Shown here piece by piece: positions 1 through 8,848 of a stretch of 64,000 nucleotides of DNA. Every line of letters begins with the position of its first letter. The stretch's first letter is position 1. Where the stretch lies: contig JAIORV010000155.1 in NCBI GenBank assembly GCA_021107945.1, forward strand, positions 34,152 to 98,151, written 5' to 3'. The notes under the pieces are model-generated. The model searched no databases and was not told the origin of the DNA. It worked only from the letters and a program-made list of their open reading frames with translations. A program made the position numbers and the translations under genes. This DNA comes from Vulcanimicrobiota bacterium. Lineage in GTDB: Bacteria; Vulcanimicrobiota; JAJTBE01.

Positions 1-61
1 CCTGTTCCTCAGAGCCAATTTCCACTATATCGTCCAAACCGTGTAAAGCCAGTTGTTTCAT
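1..61 (-). CDS. 5' end of a gene running off the window (unknown)
   Basis: An ATG at 61 reads MKQLALHGLDDIVEIGSEEQ and leaves the window at its left edge. A GAGG Shine-Dalgarno-like stretch precedes it, and it lies 27 bases after the livF stop on the same strand, so it is probably the next gene of the same operon. Twenty residues are too few to name a family. Confidence 0.45.
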   Translation of the reverse strand, partial: MKQLALHGLDDIVEIGSEEQ

Positions 62-88
62 ATTCGCATCCTCATTTTAACAATTTCT

Positions 89-829
89 TCAAAGCTTATT
101 GTTTCCGTTTCCTCCCATATTTAAACGGAAACTTAATATTTCTTGCGCCACTTCATCATTGCTGATGAACTCATCTGTCTTTCCCATAAACTTTGTGGCG
201 CCACAATCCAGGAAACAAACCTTATTTGAGATTTCAAGAGCCTTTTTCATGTTCTGTTCCACTATCAATAAGGAGGTTCCAGTCTGATTAATTTCATTGA
301 GCTTGCTGAATACCTTTTCAATTACTATTGGCGCAAGGCCCAAAGAAGGCTCATCCACCAGCAACAGATGTGGTTTGAGCATAAGTCCCCTTGCAATAGC
401 AAGCATCTGTTGCTCTCCACCACTTAGATTGCCGGCAGATTTTTTCTCCAACTTCTTTAGCTCTGAGAATAAACTATATACATTATCAATTCTCTTGTTG
501 ACAACTTCTCTTGATTTAACAATATAAGCGCCCATTTGCAAATTTTCTCTCACTGTCAGTGTTGGAAAAATGTATCGCCCCTGGGGAACCATTACAATTC
601 CACTGCGAAGTATTTCATCAGTATTCTTACCGGAAATTTTCTTATTCCGCCATATAATTTCCCCGGAATCTGGCTTGAGAATCCCAAATATGGCTTTCAA
701 AAGGGTTGATTTTCCTGCTCCATTGGGGCCAAGTATAGCGATGACCTCGCCTTCCTCCATTGTTAAGTCAAAATCCTTCAGGACAATATTTCTATCATAG
801 GAGACTTGTAACTTTTCAATTTTCAGCAT
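89..829 (-). CDS. livF: Branched-chain amino acid-type ABC transporter ATPase (LivF-like)
   Basis: This is one of the two cytoplasmic ATPases that power a Liv-type importer. The protein has 246 residues, the usual LivF length. The Walker A is GPNGAGKST at about residues 34-42, the ABC signature is LSGGEQQ at about 135-141, and the Walker B is LLLVDEPSLGLAP from about 155. It starts one base after the livG stop, so the two are translationally coupled. It is the last complete gene of the operon that begins near 9460. The family transports branched-chain amino acids, amides, urea or short peptides. Here the operon partners (SPASM enzyme, small peptide, MtxX-like proteins) suggest a specialised ligand, which is inference. 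Confidence 0.93.
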   Translation of the reverse strand: MLKIEKLQVSYDRNIVLKDFDLTMEEGEVIAILGPNGAGKSTLLKAIFGILKPDSGEIIWRNKKISGKNTDEILRSGIVMVPQGRYIFPTLTVRENLQMGAYIVKSREVVNKRIDNVYSLFSELKKLEKKSAGNLSGGEQQMLAIARGLMLKPHLLLVDEPSLGLAPIVIEKVFSKLNEINQTGTSLLIVEQNMKKALEISNKVCFLDCGATKFMGKTDEFISNDEVAQEILSFRLNMGGNGNNKL

Positions 830-830
830 A

Positions 831-1619
831 TTATTTTAGACCCCAATATCTTTTCAAGACATCTTCATTTTTGAAAACCTCTTCAGGTCTTCCTTCTACA
901 ATCTTTTTACCTTCGTCAATGAATATTATCCAATCACTGATTTCCCGTGTCGCTTTCAAATTGTGTTCTATGAAGAAGATGGTTTTCCCAAAATCCTCTT
1001 TTAATGAAATCAACAAGTTCATAATTTTCTCGACCAATCCCGGATAAACTCCAGATAGGGGTTCATCGAGTAGAAGAAAAGGGGCATCAGCCATCAATGC
1101 TATAGATAATTCAACCAATTTCTTTTGTCCATAAGAAAGATCACCTGTCAAAGAATTCTTTTTTCCTTCCAATCCCACAAAATCAAGCCATTTAAGTGCT
1201 CTCTCTCTTGCTTCTACTTCCTCCTTCTTCACTGACCTTCTTCTAAAAATTGAGTACCAAAAGGATTTTCCCAGAGGGTAATTTCCTGCCAGCATCACAT
1301 TTTCCAATGCTGTAAGTTGCGGAAATATTCTAGTATACTGGAAAGTCCGGGAAATACCCAATTGAGCTATCTTATAAGGGGGCATTCTGACTATGGATTT
1401 TCCCTCGAAAAATATATCTCCCCCATCAGGCTCAAGGAAACCCGAAATTATATCGAAAAGCGTGGTTTTTCCGGACCCGTTAGCGCCAATTAAAGCGGAA
1501 ATAACTTTTCCTTTCTCCACGACACAAGTTAAGTCATTTACGGCCTTAAGTCCATCGAAGCATTTTGTCAGTCCCTTTATTTCAAGAATGGCTTTTTTGT
1601 CCGCCAAAGTAATAATCAC
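831..1619 (-). CDS. livG: Branched-chain amino acid-type ABC transporter ATPase (LivG-like)
   Basis: This is the second cytoplasmic ABC ATPase of the Liv-type system, 262 residues. The Walker A is GANGSGKTT at about residues 45-53. The signature is LSYGQKK rather than the common LSGGQ, and the Walker B is FLLLDEPLSGVYP. The H-loop reads FIEHNL. The GTG start at 1619 lies inside the 3' end of livM (38-base overlap), and a TTG a few codons later is an alternative. LivG and LivF normally form a heterodimer beneath LivH and LivM. Confidence 0.92.
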   Translation of the reverse strand: MIITLADKKAILEIKGLTKCFDGLKAVNDLTCVVEKGKVISALIGANGSGKTTLFDIISGFLEPDGGDIFFEGKSIVRMPPYKIAQLGISRTFQYTRIFPQLTALENVMLAGNYPLGKSFWYSIFRRRSVKKEEVEARERALKWLDFVGLEGKKNSLTGDLSYGQKKLVELSIALMADAPFLLLDEPLSGVYPGLVEKIMNLLISLKEDFGKTIFFIEHNLKATREISDWIIFIDEGKKIVEGRPEEVFKNEDVLKRYWGLK

Positions 1620-2469
1620 CCCACAATCCTTTCGGCCTTAAGGTAACAATAAGTATCAAAAGAATTCCATAAATCAACTGACGAAGGGGAGCGCTTATAG
1701 CACCCGGGATATTGAGAAAGCGAAGAATTTCAGGTATGGATATTAATACAGCGGCACCAACAATCGGGCCGCGAATATTCCCCATACCGCCAATGACCAC
1801 CATTGTCAGTATTGTTATTGATTCCATAATCGTAAAACTTGATGGATCAATAAATGTTATGTAATGAGCATATAGACTTCCGGCAATTCCTGCAAAGCCG
1901 GATCCAACGAGAAAGGCGATTATTTTATATCTTGCAATGTCGATTCCACGGACCTGGGTTGCCTTTTCATCCTCTCTTATTGCCTTAAGAATGCGGCCGA
2001 ATGGTGAGTAGATAGCCGCTCTCAATATAAGAATTGTGATTAATAGGAAGGAAAGTGTCAAAATGAGATATTTTGTGGGAGAATCAAACGAAAATCCAAG
2101 AATCTCAGGCTGCGGAATTCCCGGCATCCCCATTGGCCCCCCGGTAATGGAAGTCAGATTGTTAAATATCGAATAGGCTATGATACCAAATCCAAATGTG
2201 GCTATCCCCAGAAAGTCTCCTCTTAGCCGTAGAGACGGAAGCCCGACAACGAAGCCTATAAGAACGGAAACAAGAACCGATAACAGAATACTTGCCCAGA
2301 AGGGAATTCCAGCTTTCAAGGCTAACAAAGCCGAAGTATATGCCCCTATTCCCATAAAAGCTCCCTGGGCAATTGAAAACTGACCGGAAACCCCAATAAT
2401 AATATTCAGACTCAATGATAGAATCATATATATACATACAATATTGAGAAGGTGAATTACGTATGCCAC
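1582..2469 (-). CDS. livM: Branched-chain amino acid-type ABC transporter permease (LivM-like)
   Basis: This is an integral-membrane permease with about eight to nine hydrophobic helices and the LivM signatures SGQFSIAQGAFMGIGAY near the N-terminus and GGMGNIRGPIVGA near the C-terminus. I place the start at the GTG at 2469, which overlaps the livH stop (TAGTG) and has GAGGAA a few bases upstream. A longer reading to 2565 would add about 30 polar residues that lie within livH. Its length of about 295 residues fits the family. Confidence 0.9.
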   Translation of the reverse strand: MAYVIHLLNIVCIYMILSLSLNIIIGVSGQFSIAQGAFMGIGAYTSALLALKAGIPFWASILLSVLVSVLIGFVVGLPSLRLRGDFLGIATFGFGIIAYSIFNNLTSITGGPMGMPGIPQPEILGFSFDSPTKYLILTLSFLLITILILRAAIYSPFGRILKAIREDEKATQVRGIDIARYKIIAFLVGSGFAGIAGSLYAHYITFIDPSSFTIMESITILTMVVIGGMGNIRGPIVGAAVLISIPEILRFLNIPGAISAPLRQLIYGILLILIVTLRPKGLWGDYYFGGQKSHS

Positions 2470-3347
2470 TATGTTTCCTCGATTCTCAACTTGACTGCGA
2501 AAATTCCGCCTGGTCGAATAAGCAAGAATATAATAAGTAGAGCAAAAGAGATTGTATCTTTCCACACCGATGGAATAACCAATATTCCCAGATTCTCGAT
2601 TATCCCCAATAGAAGTCCTCCGACAAAGGCGCCATTAAGAGAACCCATACCGCCAATAATTGCAGCTATTACGCCCTTAAGAATAATGTTCATACCCATG
2701 GACGGACCGAGATTTGATTCTACACCCACAAGTATTCCAGTACAGATTCCAATTATAGAGCTTAACAAAAAGATGTAGAGAATTGTCTTGTCGATATTTA
2801 TTCCAACAATACGGCTCGCATATATATTATCAGATAAGGCCCGAATAGCAATTCCTATCTTTGTGTATTTGAGCAATAAGTTAAGGAGCAAAATTAAGAG
2901 GATGTTAATGATAATAATCAAAATCTGATGATCAGTTATTCTAGCCCCTAAAAAGCTATGTCCCTCCTGAACCATTCCAAAGTTAATTGTCCTGATCTGA
3001 GATCCAGCCAATATCTCGATAATGCTTTGAATAGCTATGTAAACCCCAAAAGAACTGATGAAAAAGATCAAGCTTGGAGCCCTCTTGATTCTTAATCCCT
3101 TATAAGCCAAAAATTCTATGAGAATTATCAATAAAATTCCAATAGCAATAGACAAAGCGAGAGAAGTTATGATTCCCAGCTTAAGCTTCTCAAAGAATAA
3201 ATAGAAAGAATAAGCCCCAACAGCAATTATCCCACCGTGAGCAATATGAAAGAATTTCACAGCGCGATAAACGAGATTGAAACCAATAGCTGCCAAGGAA
3301 TAAATGCTTCCAGCTATTATGCCATATATGAGGAACTGCGATATCAT
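2469..3347 (-). CDS. livH: Branched-chain amino acid-type ABC transporter permease (LivH-like)
   Basis: This integral-membrane permease has 292 residues with several transmembrane helices and the LivH-type motifs FHIAHGGIIAVGAY near the N-terminus and GGMGSLNGAFVGG near the C-terminus. It overlaps the binding-protein gene by four bases (ATGA) at its 5' end and livM at its 3' end. It pairs with LivM to form the membrane channel. Confidence 0.91.
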   Translation of the reverse strand: MISQFLIYGIIAGSIYSLAAIGFNLVYRAVKFFHIAHGGIIAVGAYSFYLFFEKLKLGIITSLALSIAIGILLIILIEFLAYKGLRIKRAPSLIFFISSFGVYIAIQSIIEILAGSQIRTINFGMVQEGHSFLGARITDHQILIIIINILLILLLNLLLKYTKIGIAIRALSDNIYASRIVGINIDKTILYIFLLSSIIGICTGILVGVESNLGPSMGMNIILKGVIAAIIGGMGSLNGAFVGGLLLGIIENLGILVIPSVWKDTISFALLIIFLLIRPGGIFAVKLRIEET

Positions 3348-4534
3348 TCTTCCTCAAACAGGGTGAATTTGCCGTTTTTCACCACATATACATCATATTT
3401 CTTTGTGACTTCTCCATAAACATCGAAGGTAGTTGAGCCCGTGACTCCCTGGAAATCCTTAATCTTATAGAGAGCGTCCTTAAGGCCTTCACCGGTTTCC
3501 CCGTCCATTTCCAGCGCTTTTCCAACTATTTTCATGCAATCATATGCAGTCGCCGCATAGACTTCAGGATCTTTTTTGAATTTCTTTTTGAACTTGGTGA
3601 CGAAATCCTTAACGATAGGATCATCGCTATCAGGCGCCCAATGCATATTGACCACATATACTCCTTCAGCGGCCCCTCCGGATAGCTTGATTAGCTCTGG
3701 TGCAAAACACCCCTCCGGAGCGACAAATTTTACTTTGAGTCCTATCTCCTTAGTCTGTTTGAGAATTAATGCTCCTTCCTTATATTGGGAAGAGAGAAAG
3801 ACAACACCTGCACCCGAATTTTTGATCTTCGCTAATTGCGCCCTAAAATCAGTTGCGCCCTGATCGAAGCCTTCCACTGCCAATACCTTTCCACCCAAAT
3901 TCTTGAATTGTCTTGAAAACACATTTTTCAATCCTGCGCCATAATCGTTATTAATGAAAAGAATGGCGGCTTTCTTCAATCCGAGCTCCCTAAATGCGAA
4001 ATCCGCCACCACTTTGCCCTGATAGTTATCAGATGGCCAATTTCTAAAAATATAGTTTCCTGCATCTTTTATCTTATCGTTAGAACAGGTGGGTGAGATG
4101 TAAACTACCTTATGCTTTTCGGCAATAGGGGCACAAGCGAGCATCACGGAAGAACCCGTTCCCTGAATTACAAGAGGAACCTTATCTATCGTAATGAGCT
4201 TCGTGATAATTGAAACTCCTTTTTTGGGATCCAATTGATCGTTATCATAAATAACTTCAATTTTTTTGCCCCTTATACCCCCGGCTGTGTTAATTTCGTC
4301 AACAGCCAGTTCAGTTCCATATTTGACCATTTCGCCATAATAAGCAGCATCACCCGTCAAAACGCCTATCCATCCGATTCTTATAACACCTTTCTCTTTG
4401 GGTGTTTCCTTCGTCGGACTTGCAGGTGTTGGGCTTACCTGAGGCGGCCCTTCTCTCCTTGTGCACCCCAAGAGACACACAAAGAGGAATAAAATGATCA
4501 TAATTAATCCCAGAAGTTGCCTTCTCTTAAACAT
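3344..4534 (-). CDS. Branched-chain amino acid-type substrate-binding lipoprotein (LivK-like)
   Basis: This is a periplasmic or surface ligand-binding lipoprotein of the type I LivJ/LivK fold. A hydrophobic leader ends in the lipobox LLGC, followed by a Pro/Thr/Ser-rich linker. The receptor domain then begins with IRIGWIGVLTGDAAYYG and GGIRGKKIEVIYDND, both typical of the family. I prefer the ATG at 4534, which has an AAGGA ribosome site, over a TTG at 4552. It follows the phosphatase-like gene with a short gap or overlap depending on start. The ligand cannot be read from sequence. Co-transcription with a radical SAM peptide enzyme rather than amino-acid genes makes an unusual ligand plausible. 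Confidence 0.9.
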   Translation of the reverse strand: MFKRRQLLGLIMIILFLFVCLLGCTRREGPPQVSPTPASPTKETPKEKGVIRIGWIGVLTGDAAYYGEMVKYGTELAVDEINTAGGIRGKKIEVIYDNDQLDPKKGVSIITKLITIDKVPLVIQGTGSSVMLACAPIAEKHKVVYISPTCSNDKIKDAGNYIFRNWPSDNYQGKVVADFAFRELGLKKAAILFINNDYGAGLKNVFSRQFKNLGGKVLAVEGFDQGATDFRAQLAKIKNSGAGVVFLSSQYKEGALILKQTKEIGLKVKFVAPEGCFAPELIKLSGGAAEGVYVVNMHWAPDSDDPIVKDFVTKFKKKFKKDPEVYAATAYDCMKIVGKALEMDGETGEGLKDALYKIKDFQGVTGSTTFDVYGEVTKKYDVYVVKNGKFTLFEEE

Positions 4535-4548
4535 TTGGCACCATCCTT

Positions 4549-5166
4549 TCAAGCATTGATTTTTGCCAATTCATCATTTATTAATTCCAACAACTCAAAA
4601 GTTCCGTAATCCCTTGATTTCAAACTTGCAATTGCCGGTCTGCCCAATTTGAAATTCCATGACTTGGCAAGGCTAATATCCAAAAGCCCGCATAAAATGC
4701 AAGCCAAGATTCCTCTATGAGATATAATGGCTATAGAAGCTTCATCATTGTAATGTTTTGTAATCTCCTTGACCTTTTCCATTGCCCTTTTCTGCGCCTC
4801 AGGAATTGTCTCCTTTGCCCCGGAAATTATACATTTATCCATTTCATAGAAGAAAATCCTTCCCTCATCGCTTCTTTTGAATGTATCACGGGATTGACCT
4901 TCAAAATCTCCCATATCTATTTCCCGGAATTCTTCAATAACGCTGGGCTTGACATTCAATATAGCGCCAATTGATTGAGCGGTTTCTTTAGACTGGATTG
5001 AAGATCCGGAATAAATTTTATCTATCCTTACTTTGTTTCTAAGAAATTTACCGATCCTCCTTGCATCTTCCACGCCCTTCTTGCTAAGAGAGGAATCCAA
5101 TTTTTCGCTGATAATTAAATCTTGAAACTTCTCTCTTTCTGTGACTGGTATGAGAAGGATTCTCAT
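4549..5166 (-). CDS. Histidine phosphatase-fold protein lacking catalytic residues
   Basis: The overall pattern is that of the phosphoglycerate-mutase-like histidine phosphatases: an N-terminal beta strand, a DSSLSKKG segment (normally DSPLSxxG), EFREIDMGDFEG, and a C-terminal SHRGILACILCG. The N-terminal catalytic RHG reads P7-V8-T9, so the phospho-accepting histidine is missing. The second catalytic arginine, normally in SSPLxR, aligns to a glutamine (SGSSIQ). Only the C-terminal His150 survives. It starts at the stop of the radical SAM gene and is in the same operon. A second member with the RHG motif broken independently lies at 8849-9460. Probably a binding or scaffold role rather than phosphatase activity; that is inference. 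Confidence 0.75.
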   Translation of the reverse strand: MRILLIPVTEREKFQDLIISEKLDSSLSKKGVEDARRIGKFLRNKVRIDKIYSGSSIQSKETAQSIGAILNVKPSVIEEFREIDMGDFEGQSRDTFKRSDEGRIFFYEMDKCIISGAKETIPEAQKRAMEKVKEITKHYNDEASIAIISHRGILACILCGLLDISLAKSWNFKLGRPAIASLKSRDYGTFELLELINDELAKINA

Positions 5167-6512
5167 TACTCAATGCTCCCTTCAATAGTCATTTTTCTCG
5201 AAATTAAATCCCTGATCATCTCAATTTCGCAATTCTCAATTAATTCCTTGTGGCAGAAAGTATCGGTGATATTTCCGTTTTCCATAACGCAATGTAATCT
5301 ACATCCACCAAGACAGAGGGGCAAATAAGCACACTTCCTACATTCATCATTATCCCAAGGAGTCATTTCGATGTATTTGTAGATTCTTTCAATCAAGTCC
5401 GGAGAGAATCCTTGAGACACATTTCCGATTTTATATTCTTCCATACCGGGCATGCCAATACATTTGTATATATTTCCCAAGGGATCAAAAACAAGATGGC
5501 TCAATCTCCAGAAAGTACAGGGCCCTTTATCAAAGATTCTTATGGGATTGCAGGAAAATCCTTTTCGGGCAGCTATTTTTAATAGATCTGCCCAAATATG
5601 ATAATATTGCTTTGATGGCAGGCGATAATTATTGCAATGTTCTAAATTGCATTTTGTCTCAAACACAGGTGAAAAGGCAATCGCAAAATTCTGATCTTTA
5701 AATTCGGAGATTTCATCCAGAAAGCTGGGAAGAGCCTGGTAATTTTGAAGGTCAAAGTTTATCAATAATAAGACTTTTGAATTTGTGTCCCGCAAGATTC
5801 TATTTATATTCTTATGGATAACTTTATAACTTCTTTTTCCTGTCTTGAATGGGCGTCTCTTATTATGAATCTCAGGAGGGCCATCTAAAGTGATTTGGAG
5901 ATATTTAAATTTATAATTTTCTAATACCTTTATAAGATGATCATTAAGAATTGTCCCGTTAGTATACATATAGAATTCGGGAGTAATTCCTTCTCTTGAT
6001 GTTGCACAAATTAATTCTTCAGGAAAAAACTCCAGCATTTCGGGATTTAATGTTGGTTCTCCGCCATAAAAATATACTTTCATTTCTTTGCTCTTATGTT
6101 TTTTGGCAAATTTGTGTAGCCAATTGATTATTCTTGACGCTGTCTCTCGATCCATATCCAATTGCCGATTCTTAATATATCCATCCTCAAAACAATATGT
6201 ACAGCCAAGATTGCATCTTGAAGTTAAAAGAACCACTGCCTTTATAATTGATGTGTCAAGTTTTATATTTTCGAACCACCTTCTAAATAAGTCAATCTCA
6301 TCTACAGAGTCTTCCAAAACAAGTCCGGTTGTTTTCAGCAGATTTAGACTTTCATCATCTAATAAAGCAAGGCTACTGACATTATCATACATTTTTTCCA
6401 ATACAGAGGCTTTATCTGGAGATAATTCAACAATTGCCCTATTTAGGCAGTTAATTATTGCTTTAAATTTCCCGTTTAACGATATTAATTTGCAAAACCG
6501 GGATAGTTTCAT
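5166..6512 (-). CDS. Radical SAM/SPASM peptide-modifying enzyme
   Basis: The radical SAM cluster motif CNLGCTYC (C100, C104, C107) binds the SAM-activating 4Fe-4S cluster. The C-terminal third has the Cys-rich SPASM pattern (GNIYKCIG, then CRKCAYLPLCLGGC and C..FCHKE), which carries auxiliary Fe-S clusters in enzymes that crosslink or epimerise ribosomal peptides. The first 90 residues (KLISLNGKFKAIINCLNRAI) resemble the recognition or RRE-like leader-binding segment of such maturases. It overlaps both neighbours by a few bases. The 53-residue peptide at 8202-8363 in the same operon is the obvious candidate substrate. The specific bond formed cannot be predicted. Confidence 0.88.
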   Translation of the reverse strand: MKLSRFCKLISLNGKFKAIINCLNRAIVELSPDKASVLEKMYDNVSSLALLDDESLNLLKTTGLVLEDSVDEIDLFRRWFENIKLDTSIIKAVVLLTSRCNLGCTYCFEDGYIKNRQLDMDRETASRIINWLHKFAKKHKSKEMKVYFYGGEPTLNPEMLEFFPEELICATSREGITPEFYMYTNGTILNDHLIKVLENYKFKYLQITLDGPPEIHNKRRPFKTGKRSYKVIHKNINRILRDTNSKVLLLINFDLQNYQALPSFLDEISEFKDQNFAIAFSPVFETKCNLEHCNNYRLPSKQYYHIWADLLKIAARKGFSCNPIRIFDKGPCTFWRLSHLVFDPLGNIYKCIGMPGMEEYKIGNVSQGFSPDLIERIYKYIEMTPWDNDECRKCAYLPLCLGGCRLHCVMENGNITDTFCHKELIENCEIEMIRDLISRKMTIEGSIE

Positions 6513-7309
6513 CCTTTTTGCTTCTCCTTCTTAATGTTTACAAGGGCACAGGCAAATTTTAGAGCATTCAGGTATGTCTTAGGACCAAGTCTTCCAGTTG
6601 CAGAGACAAAGATTCTTTCCGTTAATGCTGGCTGTGCAATAAGATCTGCTCCAGCAGAGAAAAATGTGCCTCCCATAAGATAAGCTCCGGTCCAGTTGTG
6701 AGCAAATAATATATTTCTTCCATGATCTAAGGCTTCTTTGACTTTGTCACCGTAACTCTTGGCGTTAATGTTTTCTTTTGATAAGAAAGAAGTCAGATAA
6801 TTGCCTTCAAATATAATTCGATCTACATTTGGATCTTCTCCCAAATATTTTTCCAGGCAGTAGAAGATTGCTACTTTAGGCTCAATTGCCAAATCCTTCA
6901 TTAAAGATACGGCAAGTTGGAGTATACTCAATTTGAATATCATATTATCTATTCCTGTTGTGCGAAGCGGTCCTATAAAAAAATAATGATTATTAAAATG
7001 CATAAGGTTTAGCCTGAGAACCTTTTCCATATATTGATTCTCCAGAGCATTAATTATTTTTTGCTTGCCAAAATTCCAATGGACAATTCCATCTACCTCA
7101 CCGGAAATTAGCATTGAAGACATATCTTGTGCAGTGATCTTTGGGTAATTCTCATAACCGGACACTTTAGTTCCTGCAATTACAATATCAGCATATTCTT
7201 TTGATTGAGTGAGTATTTCCAAAATTTCCTGGTCAACCTTTTTTAGGGCAATCGCAATTATAGGCTTGCTTAACTTTGCCTTTTCCAAGATTTGTTTATA
7301 CAAGTTCAT
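6509..7309 (-). CDS. MtxX-like protein, divergent paralogue
   Basis: This protein of about 266 residues is homologous along its length to the upstream gene at 7335-8144: both have an N-terminal IAIALxK segment, a central DGIVxGNF-like segment, F(Y)FIGPxR, and a C-terminal VNIKKEK/VNKKK end. It is the more divergent copy; the family segment with the conserved DP-VDR reads YLGEDPNVDR. I prefer the ATG at 7309 with GGAGG upstream over a TTG at 7342 that overlaps the preceding stop. MtxX proteins have a phosphotransacetylase-like fold and are known mainly from methanogens with no firm function. Tandem copies in a bacterial peptide operon are unusual. Confidence 0.6.
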   Translation of the reverse strand: MNLYKQILEKAKLSKPIIAIALKKVDQEILEILTQSKEYADIVIAGTKVSGYENYPKITAQDMSSMLISGEVDGIVHWNFGKQKIINALENQYMEKVLRLNLMHFNNHYFFIGPLRTTGIDNMIFKLSILQLAVSLMKDLAIEPKVAIFYCLEKYLGEDPNVDRIIFEGNYLTSFLSKENINAKSYGDKVKEALDHGRNILFAHNWTGAYLMGGTFFSAGADLIAQPALTERIFVSATGRLGPKTYLNALKFACALVNIKKEKQKG

Positions 7310-7334
7310 TACAAGTTTTACCTCCGAGATATTC

Positions 7335-8144
7335 TTATCCAAACTTCTTTTTATTCACAAGTGCTGTCGCCATTATAATTGATCTTAGTAGACCGCCTTT
7401 GGTGGAGGAACTGTGGACATATATGCATTCATCCATAAATACATGTTCATACAGCCAATCCCCTCCTGCAAGATTAACAAGAACGTCGCCTATGAATTGA
7501 GTTATCATGCTACCAGGAGTTATAATAAGGTTGCATCCTTCTTTTACTGCTTTGCTAGTTTTTTTGTAATAGTTTGTTATATTAATTCTATCCCGATAGA
7601 AAGATGTAAGCATCTCAGCTTCTGCCATACTCTGATCAACCAGAGGGTCTTTCCCCAAATGCCCAAGATGCCCGGCGGAAATTACTCCAACCTTTGGAGT
7701 ACCTCCCCACGATCTTATGAAGGCGGTGCCCTTCTCAATTAATTTCATTCTATCCTCCATAGAATGCTCATTGGTAATTCTATCAGGGCCAATATAGAAA
7801 TAGAATTCTCCCTTCTCATTGGCAATTTTCAATAGAGCCATTCGAATAACTTTCTCAAGGTTAAATAACCTCTGTATTTCATCCAATAAAATATCCGATT
7901 GAAAATTTCCCTTTACAATGGCCTCAACTTTCCCATCTTTTACTAAATTGACCAGAGTAGAAAAATCTCCCTCAAGGCTCTCAAAACCCTCGATCTTTTC
8001 TCCGACTACAACAATGTCAGCCCATTTCTTGCCTTCATTAATCTCAGAAATTAGCCTATCCCCCGCCTTTCTTAATCCAATAGCGATTCTGGCTTTTGCC
8101 TTCTCAGCAGTCTTGATCATATTTTCAAATACTTGCAGTGCCAT
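7335..8144 (-). CDS. MtxX-like (phosphotransacetylase-fold) protein
   Basis: This 269-residue protein carries the MtxX-like segment VGVISAGHLGHLGKDPLVD followed by QSMAEAEML, together with EAIVKGNF, IRMALLKIA and FYFYIGPDR, which match my knowledge of the MtxX/methanogenesis-marker-4 family. The fold is that of phosphate acetyl/butyryl transferases, which suggests binding of an acyl-phosphate, CoA or nucleotide-like ligand. It starts 57 bases after the small-peptide gene and overlaps its own paralogue downstream. A role in building or priming a group on the peptide or a small molecule is inference. Confidence 0.65.
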   Translation of the reverse strand: MALQVFENMIKTAEKAKARIAIGLRKAGDRLISEINEGKKWADIVVVGEKIEGFESLEGDFSTLVNLVKDGKVEAIVKGNFQSDILLDEIQRLFNLEKVIRMALLKIANEKGEFYFYIGPDRITNEHSMEDRMKLIEKGTAFIRSWGGTPKVGVISAGHLGHLGKDPLVDQSMAEAEMLTSFYRDRINITNYYKKTSKAVKEGCNLIITPGSMITQFIGDVLVNLAGGDWLYEHVFMDECIYVHSSSTKGGLLRSIIMATALVNKKKFG

Positions 8145-8201
8145 AAAAAAATGCCCCCCTTCGGCCTCGATATGAAATTGCTTATGGAATATCTATGATC
8201 T

Positions 8202-8363
8202 TTAGCATTTGTAGTGAGTCATACAATCTGGAAGGAATTGATAGGCGTTAAAGAGATCCTTGGGAGGCTTTACAATCTTGATACCCCTATTCACATTATG
8301 AATATTGGTGTTTTTCCCTTTAGATCCCTTATCTTTGGTTTTATTTTCTTTTACTTTTTTCAT
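8202..8363 (-). CDS. Candidate RiPP precursor peptide, 53 residues
   Basis: The ATG at 8363 directly abuts the TAG stop of the HIT gene. An AGGTG ribosome-binding sequence lies in the HIT 3' end, so translation is probably coupled. The peptide has a strongly basic N-terminal half (MKKVKENKTKDKGSKGK) and a non-basic C-terminal part containing PPKDLFNAYQFLPDC. It ends MTHYKC, with cysteines at positions 47 and 53 and aromatic, Thr and His residues between. A leader-plus-short-core layout beside a SPASM radical SAM enzyme is characteristic of ribosomal peptide natural products. No similarity to a known precursor family is recognised. The alternative is a chance ORF, made less likely by perfect operon packing. 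Confidence 0.7.
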   Translation of the reverse strand: MKKVKENKTKDKGSKGKNTNIHNVNRGIKIVKPPKDLFNAYQFLPDCMTHYKC

Positions 8364-8822
8364 CTACAAGACACCTGCCTGGATCTGTGAAGTTTGCTTC
8401 GATAGATGCATCCTGATTTCGTTAATTATTTCTGCATATTCTTCGTCCTTCAATTCTACTTCAGGTTGAGGCTCAACCCAAATGGCAGTTCCCCAGTTAA
8501 CTTCCCATTTATACCTTGGTATTATATGCCAATGTAAATGAGGAACTTTATTACCCATTAAAAGATAATTCATATGATCTGGACTAAAGATTTCCTTTAC
8601 CGCCTTTGCCATTTTTAGCATGTCCTGGTAAAGACCGAGATTCTCTTCGTCAGAAAGCTCTGTTATATTTTCCTTATGATCGTGAAAATATACCGTTATA
8701 TATCCACGGTTATATTGATCCTTTTTAAGCCTGACAATAGATGATGACAATCTTGTAATAAAGAATCTATCAGTCTCAGTGGTTGTTAGATATTTGCATA
8801 TTTTGCAATCATCTTTTGACAT
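8364..8822 (-). CDS. HIT-family hydrolase/nucleotidyl-binding protein
   Basis: The histidine triad motif is clear: HLHWHIIPRY (HxHxHxx) at about residue 98. Upstream, CKICKY near the N-terminus resembles the Cys pair that binds zinc in some HIT proteins. HIT proteins hydrolyse or transfer nucleoside monophosphates (dinucleoside polyphosphates, adenylyl-amino acids). I use the ATG at 8822, preceded by GGAG at a good distance, rather than the TTG at 8831. The gene follows the histidine-phosphatase-fold gene after about 26 bases, and its stop abuts the start of the precursor-peptide gene. A nucleotide-linked intermediate in the peptide pathway is possible but inferred. Confidence 0.88.
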   Translation of the reverse strand: MSKDDCKICKYLTTTETDRFFITRLSSSIVRLKKDQYNRGYITVYFHDHKENITELSDEENLGLYQDMLKMAKAVKEIFSPDHMNYLLMGNKVPHLHWHIIPRYKWEVNWGTAIWVEPQPEVELKDEEYAEIINEIRMHLSKQTSQIQAGVL

Positions 8823-8848
8823 AAACAACAATCTCCTTCATCCATAAT

